Source of the DNA: DASTSN01 sp035760665
Lineage (GTDB): Bacteria; Bacteroidota; Bacteroidia; Chitinophagales; Chitinophagaceae
Assembly (NCBI GenBank): GCA_035760665.1
Contig: DASTSN010000071.1
Coordinates: 1 to 64,000 of the forward strand
Length of the DNA stretch: 64,000 nt
Direction of reading: 5' to 3'
Shown here: positions 26,562-35,640 of the stretch, one piece after another
How positions within the stretch are numbered: the first letter of the stretch is position 1
Layout of the letters: every line of letters starts with the position of its first letter
Position numbers and translations under genes: made by a program
Notes under the pieces: generated by a model
The model's input: only the letters and a program-made list of their open reading frames with translations
The model's database searches: none
What the model was told of the DNA's origin: nothing

Positions 26562-28451
26562 ATGATGATGAATGGCAGACGCAATATTCCCGTTTTCATC
26601 CTTGTTTTTTTGCTCACGGCAAAAACCCTGATGGCTCAGCCGGTTACAAAATCACTGGAAACTGACGTGCTGGTGGTTGGCGGTGGTACCGGAGGTACAG
26701 CGGCCGGGATTCAGTGTGCCCGCCGGCATGTTAAAACCGTCATTGTAGAACCGACCACTATGCTGGGGGGTATGTTAAGCGCAGCGGGTGTTAGCTGCAC
26801 GGATGGTAATGATGAACTGCCCAGCGGTTTGTGGGAAGCTTTCCGCCAGGCCTTGTATAAGCATTACGGAACGAACCAATTATCCACCGGCTGGGTAAGT
26901 AATACCTGTTTCGAACCGCATGTGGCCGACAGTATTTTTAAAGCCTGGGCTGCCCGCGAAGAAACATTGACTGTTTTTTATGGCTATCATTTTGATCATG
27001 TAATAAAAGAAAATAACCGAGTGACCGGTGCTGTATTTAACAATGCCGATAATGAACGACTGGATGTGAAAGCAAAAATTGTCATTGATGCTACCGAATT
27101 AGGCGATGTTTTTGCTGACGCCGGCGCCGACTACGACCTTGGTATGGACGACCCGGCAGAAACCGGTGAAGAGGAGGCTGTACAAAAAAATGACATCATA
27201 CAGGACATGACCTGGTCGGCTATTCTAAAAGATTACGGCCCGGGGACTGATAAAACAATACCCCGCCCGGCCGGGTATGATGCAAAAAGATATTATTGCT
27301 GCAATACCGATGCGTCCTGCAAGGGCAAGCCCTGGAATGGTAATACGCAGAAAATGCTGGACTACGCCAGGCTGCCTAACAATAAATACATGCTGAACTG
27401 GCCCTATCACGGCAATGATATGTATTTGAATGTAGTAGAAGATGATTATGCCACCCGCATGAAAAACTATGCATTAGCCAGGCAGCAAACGCTGGGTTTC
27501 CTGTATTTCATTCAAACGAAGCTTGGCATGAAAACGATCGGGCTGGCAGATGACGAACTGGATCATGGACTGGCCCTGATACCGTACAACCGCGAAGGCC
27601 GGCGGGTGAAGGGAGTTGCCAGGTTAACTATGAATCATATTAAAAATCCATACGCTTATACTTTATACCGTACAGGCATTGCTGTAGGCGATTATCCGGT
27701 TGACCACCACCATGCGCAATTTCCGGGTAAGGTACCGGTAATCCATTTCCCGTCTATCCCTTCGTTTGCCATCCCACTTGGCTGCCTGGTACCCCGCAAC
27801 ATAGAAGGGCTGATTGTTTGTGAAAAAGGGATTTCTGTGACTAATATTGTCAATGGCTGCACCAGGTTGCAACCCGTAGTGTTATTAACCGGGCAGGCTG
27901 CCGGCACACTGGCGGCGCTGAGCGTGAAAGGGGAGGAAGATCCCCGCAATGTTCCTGTTCGGTTTCTGCAGCAGGAGTTGCTGGATGATTCCTGCTACCT
28001 GCTGCCGTTTTCAGATGTGAACCGGACTGACCCCTCGTGGAAAGCTGTACAACGGGTAGGTGTAACCGGAATTTTGCAAGGCACCGGTAAGCCTGAAGGC
28101 TGGGCCAATAAAATGTTGTTTTACCCCGATTCAACCTTGCCGGTTGAGGACTTCAAAAAATCCCTGTTGAGTTTTGATGCCACACTCAGCCTGCCCGGGC
28201 ACTATACAAGTAATACAACAGACTGGCTATACCTTGCCGCTGTTATCGGGCAGGTTAACCATGAGGAGCACAGTACTGACGCTTTTACCGCGCAGGCTGC
28301 CCGGTTGTTTCAGTCTATGCAGCTGCCTCCACTGGTTGGTAACCGGGTGCTGACGAAAAAAGAAATTGCCGTGTTGCTTGATCATTTTTGTCTTCCCTGG
28401 ATATTAAAAGAGGTAGATTGGAATGGGAATGTGCTGGAAGAAAATGAGTGA
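26562..28451 (+). CDS. secreted FAD-dependent oxidoreductase (PF12831 type)
   Basis: The 629-residue protein has a signal peptide (cleavage likely after MAQ, about residue 26) and a dinucleotide-binding motif VLVVGGGTGGTAAG (residues 37-49) followed by VIVEPTTMLGGMLSAAGV. This is the FAD_oxidored family often annotated xanthan lyase-like in Bacteroidota. The closing FAD element is ISVTNIVNGCTRLQPVVLLTGQAAG, after which a ~150-residue C-terminal region has no clear assignment. Relatives sit in carbohydrate loci and probably oxidise sugars or related compounds in the periplasm; the substrate is unknown. Three tandem ATGs mark the start. A weak box (TACCTTGG, 26522) lies 32 bases upstream. Confidence 0.85.
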   Translation: MMMNGRRNIPVFILVFLLTAKTLMAQPVTKSLETDVLVVGGGTGGTAAGIQCARRHVKTVIVEPTTMLGGMLSAAGVSCTDGNDELPSGLWEAFRQALYKHYGTNQLSTGWVSNTCFEPHVADSIFKAWAAREETLTVFYGYHFDHVIKENNRVTGAVFNNADNERLDVKAKIVIDATELGDVFADAGADYDLGMDDPAETGEEEAVQKNDIIQDMTWSAILKDYGPGTDKTIPRPAGYDAKRYYCCNTDASCKGKPWNGNTQKMLDYARLPNNKYMLNWPYHGNDMYLNVVEDDYATRMKNYALARQQTLGFLYFIQTKLGMKTIGLADDELDHGLALIPYNREGRRVKGVARLTMNHIKNPYAYTLYRTGIAVGDYPVDHHHAQFPGKVPVIHFPSIPSFAIPLGCLVPRNIEGLIVCEKGISVTNIVNGCTRLQPVVLLTGQAAGTLAALSVKGEEDPRNVPVRFLQQELLDDSCYLLPFSDVNRTDPSWKAVQRVGVTGILQGTGKPEGWANKMLFYPDSTLPVEDFKKSLLSFDATLSLPGHYTSNTTDWLYLAAVIGQVNHEEHSTDAFTAQAARLFQSMQLPPLVGNRVLTKKEIAVLLDHFCLPWILKEVDWNGNVLEENE

Positions 28452-28539
28452 TCGTTCGTGCGCCAGAAAATTACCGGTTAAACATCATTTATCCTTATCT
28501 TCAACGACCATTTTTTAACTTCTTAAATGAGTTTGCCAC

Positions 28540-29427
28540 ATGAAAAAAAGTTTCATTACCAGTGTATGTTTTTCTTTAGCAATCACGTTTTTTTTGAGTT
28601 GTAATAATCAACCATCTTCAACAGAAGCGACTGCAGAAACAAAACAAGATTCAACAGATGTTACCAGTCAATGGAAAATTGGCGTGCAGTTGTGGACCTT
28701 TCATGAGTTTCCTTTTGTTACAGCCATCGATAAAGCTGACAGTGCCGGTGTAAAATACATTGAGGCCTTTCCCGGCCAGAAAATGGGCGGCGACTTTGGA
28801 AAAGATGCTGTATTTGGATATGATCTTTCTGCAGATGACCGCGCAAAGGTCAAACAGTTGCTTCAATCAAAAGGTATCACGATGGTGGCTATGGGTGTGG
28901 TTGTTCCGCAAAATGCCGACGAGTGGGAAAAGACTTTTGCGTTCGCAAAAGACATGGGATTGCAATATATTACCGCAGAACCTAAAGATGAACATTGGGA
29001 CCTGGCCGACAGCCTGGCCGGTGCTTATGGCATCAAAGTCGCTATACATGATCATCCGCGTCCTAGTCATTACTGGAGTCCGGACTCTGTGCTCGCAGCA
29101 GCCAAAGGGCATCCGAATCTTGGTTCCTGCGCCGATGTTGGTCACTGGTCAAGAAGCGGGCTGGATGTTGTGGAGTGTCTGAAGAAACTGGAGGGGCATA
29201 TTTTCGGTGTTCATTTTAAAGATGTCAAAGAGTTCAATAAAACCGATGCGGAAGACGTGATCACCGGTACCGGAGTGAATAATTTCCCGGCCATCTTTGC
29301 AGAATTGAAACGCCAGGGCTTTACCGGGCTGTTTTCTATAGAGCGTGAAAATAACTGGCAAAACAATGTGCCGGATGTCATTCAGGAGGTGAAGTTTTTT
29401 CATGACCAGGTGGCTAAACTGAAATAA
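28540..29427 (+). CDS. lipoprotein sugar phosphate isomerase/epimerase-like TIM barrel
   Basis: The 295-residue protein has a lipoprotein signal with Cys21 (LAITFFLSC), a Ser/Thr-rich linker and an AP endonuclease 2/xylose isomerase-like TIM barrel (PF01261). Blocks include WKIGVQLWTFHEFPF, AGVKYIEAFPGQK, the acidic metal ligand in YITAEPKDEHWD, VAIHDHPRP, CADVGHWSRSG, VHFKDVKEF and FSIEREN. Metal-binding Glu, His, Asp and Glu residues of the fold are therefore present. Secreted members commonly accompany Gfo/Idh/MocA oxidoreductases and are implicated in keto-sugar epimerisation or elimination. The oxidoreductase gene follows after 32 bases, so the two form an operon. Confidence 0.87.
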   Translation: MKKSFITSVCFSLAITFFLSCNNQPSSTEATAETKQDSTDVTSQWKIGVQLWTFHEFPFVTAIDKADSAGVKYIEAFPGQKMGGDFGKDAVFGYDLSADDRAKVKQLLQSKGITMVAMGVVVPQNADEWEKTFAFAKDMGLQYITAEPKDEHWDLADSLAGAYGIKVAIHDHPRPSHYWSPDSVLAAAKGHPNLGSCADVGHWSRSGLDVVECLKKLEGHIFGVHFKDVKEFNKTDAEDVITGTGVNNFPAIFAELKRQGFTGLFSIERENNWQNNVPDVIQEVKFFHDQVAKLK

Positions 29428-29459
29428 ATATTACAAAACATTATTTAAAGCATTCAGTT

Positions 29460-30857
29460 ATGTCCCGACAATCATCCCGCCGCAAATTCCTGCAGCATCT
29501 CGGTGGCTCGGCCCTGTTCCTGGGCAGTGGTGTATTTTCAAAACTGATGGCTGAGCAGGAATACGAAACCAGGATTCTTCCCTGGGAGAAAACGTTTACA
29601 GCCAATGATACTATTCGTATTGCGGTCATCGGCACCGGCATCCAGGGGCACAGCGATCTGGAAGCTGCGCTAAAAGTGCCGGGTGTGGAACTGGCCGCAG
29701 CCTGTGATTTGTACACCGGAAGACTGGAACGGATGAAAGAGCTGTATGGTAACGATTTATTTACAACAAAGGATTACCGCGAAATACTGGAACGTAAAGA
29801 TGTGGATGCTGTGATTATTGCTACGGCTGATTACTGGCATTCGCGGATTACCATTGATGCACTGCAGAAAGGAAAGCATGTGTATTGCGAAAAGCCCATG
29901 GTTCACAAATTTGAGCAGGGCTGGGGTGTCATCCAGGCGCACCGGGCATCCGGGAAGGTGATGCAGGTGGGCAGCCAGGGTATCAGTGGTATAGATTACG
30001 CCAAGGCCAAAGAGTTGTACAAAGCCGGAGAAATCGGGCAGCTCAATTGTATTGAAGCTACCTATGACCGGCAAAGTGCACTGGGCGCCTGGGAATATAC
30101 TTTCCCAACTGATGAATCGCCAGAGACAGTTGACTGGGATCGTTATGTTGCCGGTATAAATCCTAAACCTCGGTATGATGCCAAAAAGTTTTTCTGGTGG
30201 CGGAATTACCGTGATTTTGGCACTGGCATGTCCGGCGATCTTTTTGTGCACCTGCTCACGGGAATTCATTATGTGACTGACTCAAAGGGACCGCAGAAAA
30301 TATTTTCTTCCGGCCAGCTTTGCTACTGGAAGGATGGCCGTGATGTTCCGGATGTGATGACGGCCATTATGGATTACCCGGAATCCAATGAACACCCGGC
30401 TTTCCAGGTAATGTTGCGGGTAAACTTCATTAGTGGTGCGGGCGATGAGGGCATGGTGCGGTTTATTGGCAGCGAGGGTGTTATGGAAAAAGGCTGGGAC
30501 GGGGTAAAGATCACTCACAGCCTGATGCCAAAAGCACCAGGTATCGGTGGGTGGGATGCACTCAGCACTTATCCGAAAGCGATGCAGGATGAGTTGATGA
30601 AACGCTACAATGCCAAGTGGTCAGCCGCTGACCAGCAGGCGCCAGGTAAGCCACCCATACAGTATAAAACCCCGCAGGGATATGATGCACATGTGGATCA
30701 TTTTGCAAATTTCTTTTCTGCTATCCGCAATGGTACACCGGTTATTGAAGATCCTGTTGTCGGGTTCAGGGCTGCTGCGCCATGCCTCGCTGCGAATGCG
30801 AGTTATTTTGAACGCAGGATTATCAACTGGGATCCGGTGAATATGAAGCTGAAATAA
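29460..30857 (+). CDS. Tat-signal Gfo/Idh/MocA family oxidoreductase
   Basis: The 465-residue protein begins with a twin-arginine signal (SRRKFLQHLGG, then a hydrophobic segment to about residue 30). The Rossmann motif is IRIAVIGTGIQG (52-63) and the family EKP motif is residues 144-146 (CEKPMVHK). The C-terminal domain contains GTGMSGDLFVHLLTGIHYVT, corresponding to the substrate/cofactor face. It is likely a periplasmic NAD(P)-dependent glycoside or inositol dehydrogenase with unknown substrate. It forms an operon with the upstream TIM-barrel lipoprotein, and a hairpin terminator closes the unit at 30886-30923. Confidence 0.87.
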   Translation: MSRQSSRRKFLQHLGGSALFLGSGVFSKLMAEQEYETRILPWEKTFTANDTIRIAVIGTGIQGHSDLEAALKVPGVELAAACDLYTGRLERMKELYGNDLFTTKDYREILERKDVDAVIIATADYWHSRITIDALQKGKHVYCEKPMVHKFEQGWGVIQAHRASGKVMQVGSQGISGIDYAKAKELYKAGEIGQLNCIEATYDRQSALGAWEYTFPTDESPETVDWDRYVAGINPKPRYDAKKFFWWRNYRDFGTGMSGDLFVHLLTGIHYVTDSKGPQKIFSSGQLCYWKDGRDVPDVMTAIMDYPESNEHPAFQVMLRVNFISGAGDEGMVRFIGSEGVMEKGWDGVKITHSLMPKAPGIGGWDALSTYPKAMQDELMKRYNAKWSAADQQAPGKPPIQYKTPQGYDAHVDHFANFFSAIRNGTPVIEDPVVGFRAAAPCLAANASYFERRIINWDPVNMKLK

Positions 30858-30885
30858 GGATGACTACCAATACCAACTGCTGCAC

Positions 30886-30923
30886 GGGATGCCTCGCTTA
30901 CTTGCGGGGCATCCCTTATTTTT
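30886..30923 (+). terminator. terminator of the isomerase-oxidoreductase operon
   Basis: A 12-bp stem with one G-U pair (30886-30897 with 30904-30915) and a 6-base loop is followed by TTATTTTT. The T tract is at the same time the -7 box of the next gene (30917-30924). Confidence 0.8.
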
Positions 30924-30924
30924 G
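30917..30924 (+). promoter_or_regulatory. -7 promoter box TATTTTTG embedded in a terminator tail
   Basis: TATTTTTGC matches the -7 consensus and ends three bases before the ATG at 30928. It shares its Ts with the upstream terminator. Confidence 0.5.
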
Positions 30925-30927
30925 CAT

Positions 30928-32010
30928 ATGAGCAACAAGTTATTTCCCTACGAGCAGTTATTTTCTTTTACCCAAAATATATTTGAAAAAATAGGCTGTT
31001 CTCCCGAAGAGGCAACCCTTGCTACGACAGTGCTGCTGTCTGCCGATTTGCGGGGAGTTGATTCGCACGGAGTCGCCCGGTTAAGCGGCTATGTAAGGTT
31101 GTGGGAAGCCGGCCGTGTGAATACCATACCGGATATTAATGTACTTTACGAAACACCGTCTACGGCTGTAGTGGATGGCGATAAAGGCCTTGGGCTGGTG
31201 GTGGCACCAAGGGCGATGCAGGTGGCCATAGACAAGGCAAACAATGCAGGAACCGGATGGGTGAGTGTTCAGAACAGCAATCATTTTGGCATTGCCGGCT
31301 ATCATGCTATGATGGCGCTCGAACATGATATGATTGGTATTGCTTTTACCAACGCCAGTCCGTTGGTTGCTCCCACCTTTTCAGTGGAGCGGTTACTGGG
31401 TACCAACCCTATTTGTGTGGCCATACCAGCCGGCGAAGAGCCGGCCTTTGTAGCTGATATGGCAACAACGACGGCTGCTAACGGCAAGCTGGAAATATTA
31501 CAACGGAAAAACGAAGAGGCACCGGCTGGCTGGATTCAAGATAAAAACGGGCGGCCCACCGTCAATCCGCATGAACTGAAATCTGGCGGGGCGTTACTGC
31601 CTTTGGGCGGCGACCGCGAACATGGCAGCCATAAGGGATATGCCCTGGGTGCCATCGTTGATATTTTTTCGGCCGTACTCAGCGGGGCTAACTATGGACC
31701 CTGGGTGCCGCCATTCCCTGCCTATGTCCCTATGCCGGAGGAACAGCCTGGCAAGGGAATCGGTCATTTTTTCGGTGCTATGCGCATTGATGCGTTCCGG
31801 CCGGCGGCAGCGTTTAAGCAGGATATGGATAAGTGGATACGCCGTTTTCGGTCTGCTAAAACTGTGGAGGGACAAAAGGCTGTCCTGATTCCCGGCGATC
31901 CGGAACGGCAAATGGAGCAGGAGCGAAGAAAGATCGGGGTACCGCTGCTGCCTGCTGTAGTTGAGGATTTAAATACACTGGCGGAACGGTTTGGTTTTGC
32001 ACCTTTATGA
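30928..32010 (+). CDS. Ldh family malate/L-lactate/ureidoglycolate dehydrogenase-type oxidoreductase
   Basis: The 360-residue cytoplasmic protein belongs to the NAD(P)-dependent Ldh2/MDH2 family (PF02615), unrelated to Rossmann-fold lactate dehydrogenases. Signature blocks are LLSADLRGVDSHGVARLSGYV (with the conserved Ser-His), GWVSVQNSNHFGIAGYHAMMA, TNPICVAIPA and HGSHKGYALGAIVDIFSAVLSGA. The substrate may be malate, lactate, ureidoglycolate, 2,3-diketogulonate or another 2-hydroxy acid. I start at ATG 30928 rather than at an upstream ATG (30889) lying inside the terminator stem, since family members begin right before PYEQLF. It may oxidise an acid product of the adjacent sugar enzymes. Confidence 0.87.
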   Translation: MSNKLFPYEQLFSFTQNIFEKIGCSPEEATLATTVLLSADLRGVDSHGVARLSGYVRLWEAGRVNTIPDINVLYETPSTAVVDGDKGLGLVVAPRAMQVAIDKANNAGTGWVSVQNSNHFGIAGYHAMMALEHDMIGIAFTNASPLVAPTFSVERLLGTNPICVAIPAGEEPAFVADMATTTAANGKLEILQRKNEEAPAGWIQDKNGRPTVNPHELKSGGALLPLGGDREHGSHKGYALGAIVDIFSAVLSGANYGPWVPPFPAYVPMPEEQPGKGIGHFFGAMRIDAFRPAAAFKQDMDKWIRRFRSAKTVEGQKAVLIPGDPERQMEQERRKIGVPLLPAVVEDLNTLAERFGFAPL

Positions 32011-32075
32011 GTTGGTTTGTCTTATCGAAGCCAAGACTTTTAATATTCCTAACAATCGTTATTTGCCCGGCGTGT

Positions 32076-32083
32076 TATCTTTG
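32076..32083 (+). promoter_or_regulatory. -7 promoter box TATCTTTG of aspartate kinase
   Basis: TATCTTTGCACCC is an ideal -7 box with the GCACCC extension, 38 bases before the aspartate kinase ATG. Confidence 0.7.
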
Positions 32084-32121
32084 CACCCAATTTTTAAACA
32101 TCTAAAATCGGGGAACAAAAA

Positions 32122-33444
32122 ATGAAAGTAATGAAGTTCGGCGGCACCAGTGTGGGAAAGCCGGAACGCATGCATCACATTGTGTCGCTCGTAACGAAAG
32201 AGACAGAGCCGGCGATTGTGGTGTTATCCGCCTTGTCGGGCACTACCAACGCTTTGGTAGACATTGGTGAGCATATTGCGAAAGGCGACCGCCAGGCTGC
32301 CAAACAAAGCATTGATAAGCTGGCAGCGCATTACCAGGATTTTATTTCAAAACTGGTAGCGAAACCGGAAGCCCTGCACAAAGCAAAGGCCATCGTAGAT
32401 GAACATTTTGAGTTTCTCAATATCATTTTAAAAATATCTTTCAGCGAAGCGCTGAGCAAAGACATCCTGGCACAGGGTGAATTACTTTCCACCAAATTAT
32501 TTTGTACCTACCTGGAAGAACAGGGCATTGATCATGTGCTGCTTCCCGCCCTTGAATTTATGAGCATCGACAGCAATGATGAACCACAGGTTGGTCAAAT
32601 CAGTATCAAACTTGGACAACTGCTAAAGAAGCACCACGATAAAAAGCTGTTTGTAACGCAGGGGTATATCTGCCGCAATGCGAAAGGTGAAGTTGATAAC
32701 CTGAAACGTGGTGGAAGTGATTATACCGCCTCACTCATTGCGGCTGCTGTCAATGCCAGTGTTTGTGAAATTTGGACGGATATTGATGGTATGCACAACA
32801 ATGACCCGCGGGTGGTAAAAAAAACCGTGCCGATTCACCAGCTGAGTTTTGACGAAGCTGCCGAGCTGGCTTATTTCGGTGCAAAAATCCTGCACCCGGC
32901 TTCTATCTGGCCGGCGCAGTTGTATAAAGTGCCTGTAAAGCTGCTGAATACAATGCAACCAGATGCACGCGGAACGCTGATCACCGAAGAACCCGGCGCC
33001 GTAGGTGTAAAAGCCGTTGCTGCTAAAGACAATATCATCGCCATCCGCATAAAAAGCAGCCGCATGCTGCTGGCTTACGGATTTTTAAGAAAAATATTTG
33101 AAGTATTTGAGAAATACCGGACACCCATTGATATGATTACCACTTCTGAAGTGGCAGTATCACTTACAATCGATAGCCCGGGCCATTTGAAAAGTATTTT
33201 AAAAGAACTGGAGCCTTTCGGGTCTGTGGAGATTGATGAGAACCAGGTGATCATTTCTGTGGTGGGCCACGAAATTTCCCAAACACAGGATATTGTCAAA
33301 AAACTCTTTGGCTCCATTGTCAATATCCCCATCCGGATGGTTTCTTATGGCGGAAGTCCGCATAATATTTCACTGCTGGTAGCTGCTGAAAATAAAGCCA
33401 AGATTCTTCAACAGCTGAATAAAGGAATGTTTGGACTGGAATGA
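32122..33444 (+). CDS. lysC: aspartate kinase, monofunctional
   Basis: The 440-residue enzyme phosphorylates L-aspartate, the first step to lysine, threonine, methionine and diaminopimelate. The N-terminal kinase domain has KFGGTSVGK (residues 5-13), RGGSDYTASLIAAA and WTDIDGMHNNDPRVV. The C-terminal part (about 305-440) holds two ACT regulatory domains (IIAIRIKSSRMLLAYGFL and QVIISVVGHEIS), so feedback control by an end product is likely, which one being unknown. No homoserine dehydrogenase is fused, unlike the bifunctional ThrA. It has its own promoter and terminator. Confidence 0.94.
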   Translation: MKVMKFGGTSVGKPERMHHIVSLVTKETEPAIVVLSALSGTTNALVDIGEHIAKGDRQAAKQSIDKLAAHYQDFISKLVAKPEALHKAKAIVDEHFEFLNIILKISFSEALSKDILAQGELLSTKLFCTYLEEQGIDHVLLPALEFMSIDSNDEPQVGQISIKLGQLLKKHHDKKLFVTQGYICRNAKGEVDNLKRGGSDYTASLIAAAVNASVCEIWTDIDGMHNNDPRVVKKTVPIHQLSFDEAAELAYFGAKILHPASIWPAQLYKVPVKLLNTMQPDARGTLITEEPGAVGVKAVAAKDNIIAIRIKSSRMLLAYGFLRKIFEVFEKYRTPIDMITTSEVAVSLTIDSPGHLKSILKELEPFGSVEIDENQVIISVVGHEISQTQDIVKKLFGSIVNIPIRMVSYGGSPHNISLLVAAENKAKILQQLNKGMFGLE

Positions 33445-33462
33445 CCTGGTTGTAAACTTTTG

Positions 33463-33511
33463 CTAAAATGCCGGAGCGTTAATGGTTCCGGCATTTTAGT
33501 TGGTTGTATTT
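33463..33511 (+). terminator. terminator of aspartate kinase
   Basis: A 13-bp perfect stem (33463-33475 with 33487-33499), 11-base loop, followed by TTGGTTGTATTTT. Confidence 0.75.
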
Positions 33512-33582
33512 TAATAAAGCAGCTGTATCCCGGATATGTTATATGCTGATATTGCAGTTACCGGTAGATAGATTTTATTGGT

Positions 33583-34497
33583 TTACTGAATCCATCCGTT
33601 TTTTTGCATCCATGCCTGTACCAGGTCCATCCATTTAACGGTGCTGGTTTTATTGTTTAAACCAAAACCATGCTTCCCCTTTTCGTAGAGATACACCTGG
33701 TTTTTAACATGGTGGCGGGTTAATGCTGCGGCAAAGAGCAGTGTATTTTTTACGTTTACTGTTTCATCGTCTTTCGCATGCACAAGAAAGCTGGGAGGAG
33801 TTTTAGCAGTAACCTGCCATTCATTGCTGTATTCTTTTATTTTCTCTTCAGAGGGGTTTTTACCAAGCAGGTTATCGCGGGAGCCGATGTGCCCGATACT
33901 ATCGGTAAAGCTGATTACGGGATAAGCCAGTATCATAAAGTCGGGTCGCAGGCTGGTATGTTTGGGATTGGCAATGTAGGACCTGGAAAAATGTGTTCCT
34001 GCTGTGGAGGCAAGATGACCACCGGCAGAAAAGCCCACGATCCCCACACGGTGCTTATTAATACCCCATTGCCCGGCATTTTCCCTTACTAGTTTTATTG
34101 CCTGCTGCGCATCCTGCAGGGGGCCAATTTCGGGATTGATCATGGTAGCGGTATCGGGTAAGCGATATTTCAAAACAAATGCAGCCACACCCATTTCGTT
34201 AAACCGCCTGGCAACATCATATCCTTCATGGCCTGCTGCAACAATCCAGTATCCGCCGCCGGGGCATATGACAACAGCTGTTCCGGTTGCTTTTTCTTTG
34301 GGTGGCAGAAAAATGGTGAGAGTGGGACGGCTGATTTTATGAACGAGGAGCATTCCATAAGAAGTGGTATCTGCATACTCTTCGTTGGGCTTGGGTTTTG
34401 CATTGGGAATTTTTCCGGGGTAAAGCGGTATTACTTGTTGTGCTGAGGCCATAAAACATGAAAAAATAATAGGGAATAGCAATACTGTATATTTCAT
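33583..34497 (-). CDS. secreted alpha/beta hydrolase, carbohydrate esterase-like
   Basis: The 304-residue protein has a signal peptide (MKYTVLLFPIIFSCFMASAQ) and an alpha/beta hydrolase fold of the BD-FAE/acetyl-xylan esterase-like group. The oxyanion motif is CPGGGYW and the nucleophile is Ser157 in GFSAGGHLAST. Acid and base lie in VHAKDDETV and KGKHGFGL. The most likely activity is removal of acetyl or other acyl groups from plant polysaccharides or oligosaccharides in the periplasm; peptidase or lipase activity cannot be excluded. The gene is single, with a TAGATTTG promoter box about 20 bases upstream. Confidence 0.85.
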   Translation of the reverse strand: MKYTVLLFPIIFSCFMASAQQVIPLYPGKIPNAKPKPNEEYADTTSYGMLLVHKISRPTLTIFLPPKEKATGTAVVICPGGGYWIVAAGHEGYDVARRFNEMGVAAFVLKYRLPDTATMINPEIGPLQDAQQAIKLVRENAGQWGINKHRVGIVGFSAGGHLASTAGTHFSRSYIANPKHTSLRPDFMILAYPVISFTDSIGHIGSRDNLLGKNPSEEKIKEYSNEWQVTAKTPPSFLVHAKDDETVNVKNTLLFAAALTRHHVKNQVYLYEKGKHGFGLNNKTSTVKWMDLVQAWMQKNGWIQ

Positions 34498-34516
34498 TGT
34501 AGCGATGCGTTTCCTT

Positions 34517-34524
34517 CAAATCTA
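34517..34524 (-). promoter_or_regulatory. -7 promoter box TAGATTTG of the esterase gene
   Basis: Minus-strand match to TAnnTTTG, 19 bases before the esterase start. Confidence 0.5.
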
Positions 34525-34528
34525 CTAT

Positions 34529-34563
34529 GAAAAAATAAAAAGCCTTGTATAAAACAAGGCTTT
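34529..34563 (-). terminator. terminator of queA
   Basis: A 10-bp perfect stem (34539-34548 with 34554-34563), 5-base loop; the minus strand continues into TTTTATTTTTT. It is 27 bases past the queA stop. Confidence 0.85.
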
Positions 34564-34590
34564 GGTATTCATTATTTTTAGTTATTGCTG

Positions 34591-35640
34591 TTAAACAATC
34601 AGCATGGCATCTCCGTAGCTGAAGAAGCGGTATTTATCTTTGATAGCTTTTTTATAAGCTTCCATCGTCAGTTCATACCCGGCAAAGGCGCAAGCCATGA
34701 TGAGCAGGCTGGTTTTTGGCAAATGAAAGTTGGTCACCAGTGCATCGGCAATATTAAAATCGTAAGGCGGGTGAATGAACATATTGGTCCAGCCTTCGGA
34801 GGGTTTTAAGAGTTTTTGAGCTGTAAAAGATGATTCAACGGCCCGCATGGTGGTGGTGCCGATGGAGCAGATGCGGTGCCCGTGTTCCTTTGCTTTGTTC
34901 ACAATCTTACAGGCTGTTTCATCGATCCGGTAATACTCGGCATCCATTTTATGTTTGCTGAGATCTTCTACTTCTATCGGGCGAAAAGTGCCCAGCCCGG
35001 TGTGAAGCGTAACTTCTGCAAAGCGAATTCCTTTAATTTCCAGCCGCTTGATCAGTTCCCGGCTGAAGTGAAGACCGGCTGTGGGTGCGGCCACGGCGCC
35101 CTCGTGCTTTGCATATACAGTCTGGTAACGTTCTTTATCTTCCTCTTCGGGTTTGCGTTTAATGTATTTGGGCAGCGGCGTTTCTCCCAGTTTTTCCAGC
35201 ATGGCCCGAAATTCTTCTTCGCTGTTTTCCCAGAGGAAACGAATGGTACGTCCGCGGCTGGTAGTGTTGTCAATAACTTCTGCAACCAGTTCTTCACCAT
35301 CGCCAAAATATAATTTATTGCCTACACGAATCTTACGGGCGGGATCAACGATTACATCCCAAAGACGGTTGGGTTTGTTCAGTTCCCGCAGCAGAAATAC
35401 TTCGATTTTGGCGCCGGTTTTTTCCTTGCGGCCGTACATCCTGGCTGGAAATACTTTTGTGTTGTTTACAATGAAAACATCCTTGTCATCGAAGTAATCC
35501 AGGATGTCACGAAAATGCTTGTTTTCAATCTGGCCGGTATGGCGGTGGACCACCATCATCCGGGCATCTTCGCGTCTTTTCGTAGGGTGCTGAGCAATTA
35601 AGTTCAGGGGCAGATCAAACCGGAATTGAGAGAGCTTCAT
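34591..35640 (-). CDS. queA: tRNA preQ1(34) S-adenosylmethionine ribosyltransferase-isomerase
   Basis: The 349-residue enzyme transfers the ribosyl part of SAM to preQ1 in the anticodon of Asp, Asn, His and Tyr tRNAs, giving epoxyqueuosine. Family blocks are complete: FRFDLPLNLIAQHPTKRREDARMMV, NNTKVFPARMYGRK, the long VYAKHEGAVAAPTAGLHFS with its TAGLHF motif, and LGTFRPI and NFHLPKTSLLIM near the C-terminus. Length is normal. No other queuosine gene is nearby. Its best promoter box is more than 200 bases upstream. Confidence 0.96.
   Translation of the reverse strand: MKLSQFRFDLPLNLIAQHPTKRREDARMMVVHRHTGQIENKHFRDILDYFDDKDVFIVNNTKVFPARMYGRKEKTGAKIEVFLLRELNKPNRLWDVIVDPARKIRVGNKLYFGDGEELVAEVIDNTTSRGRTIRFLWENSEEEFRAMLEKLGETPLPKYIKRKPEEEDKERYQTVYAKHEGAVAAPTAGLHFSRELIKRLEIKGIRFAEVTLHTGLGTFRPIEVEDLSKHKMDAEYYRIDETACKIVNKAKEHGHRICSIGTTTMRAVESSFTAQKLLKPSEGWTNMFIHPPYDFNIADALVTNFHLPKTSLLIMACAFAGYELTMEAYKKAIKDKYRFFSYGDAMLIV

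Noticed and set aside
30889..30927. Upstream ATG for the Ldh-family gene
   Set aside because: It lies inside the terminator stem and upstream of the promoter box, and the added residues do not resemble the family N-terminus.
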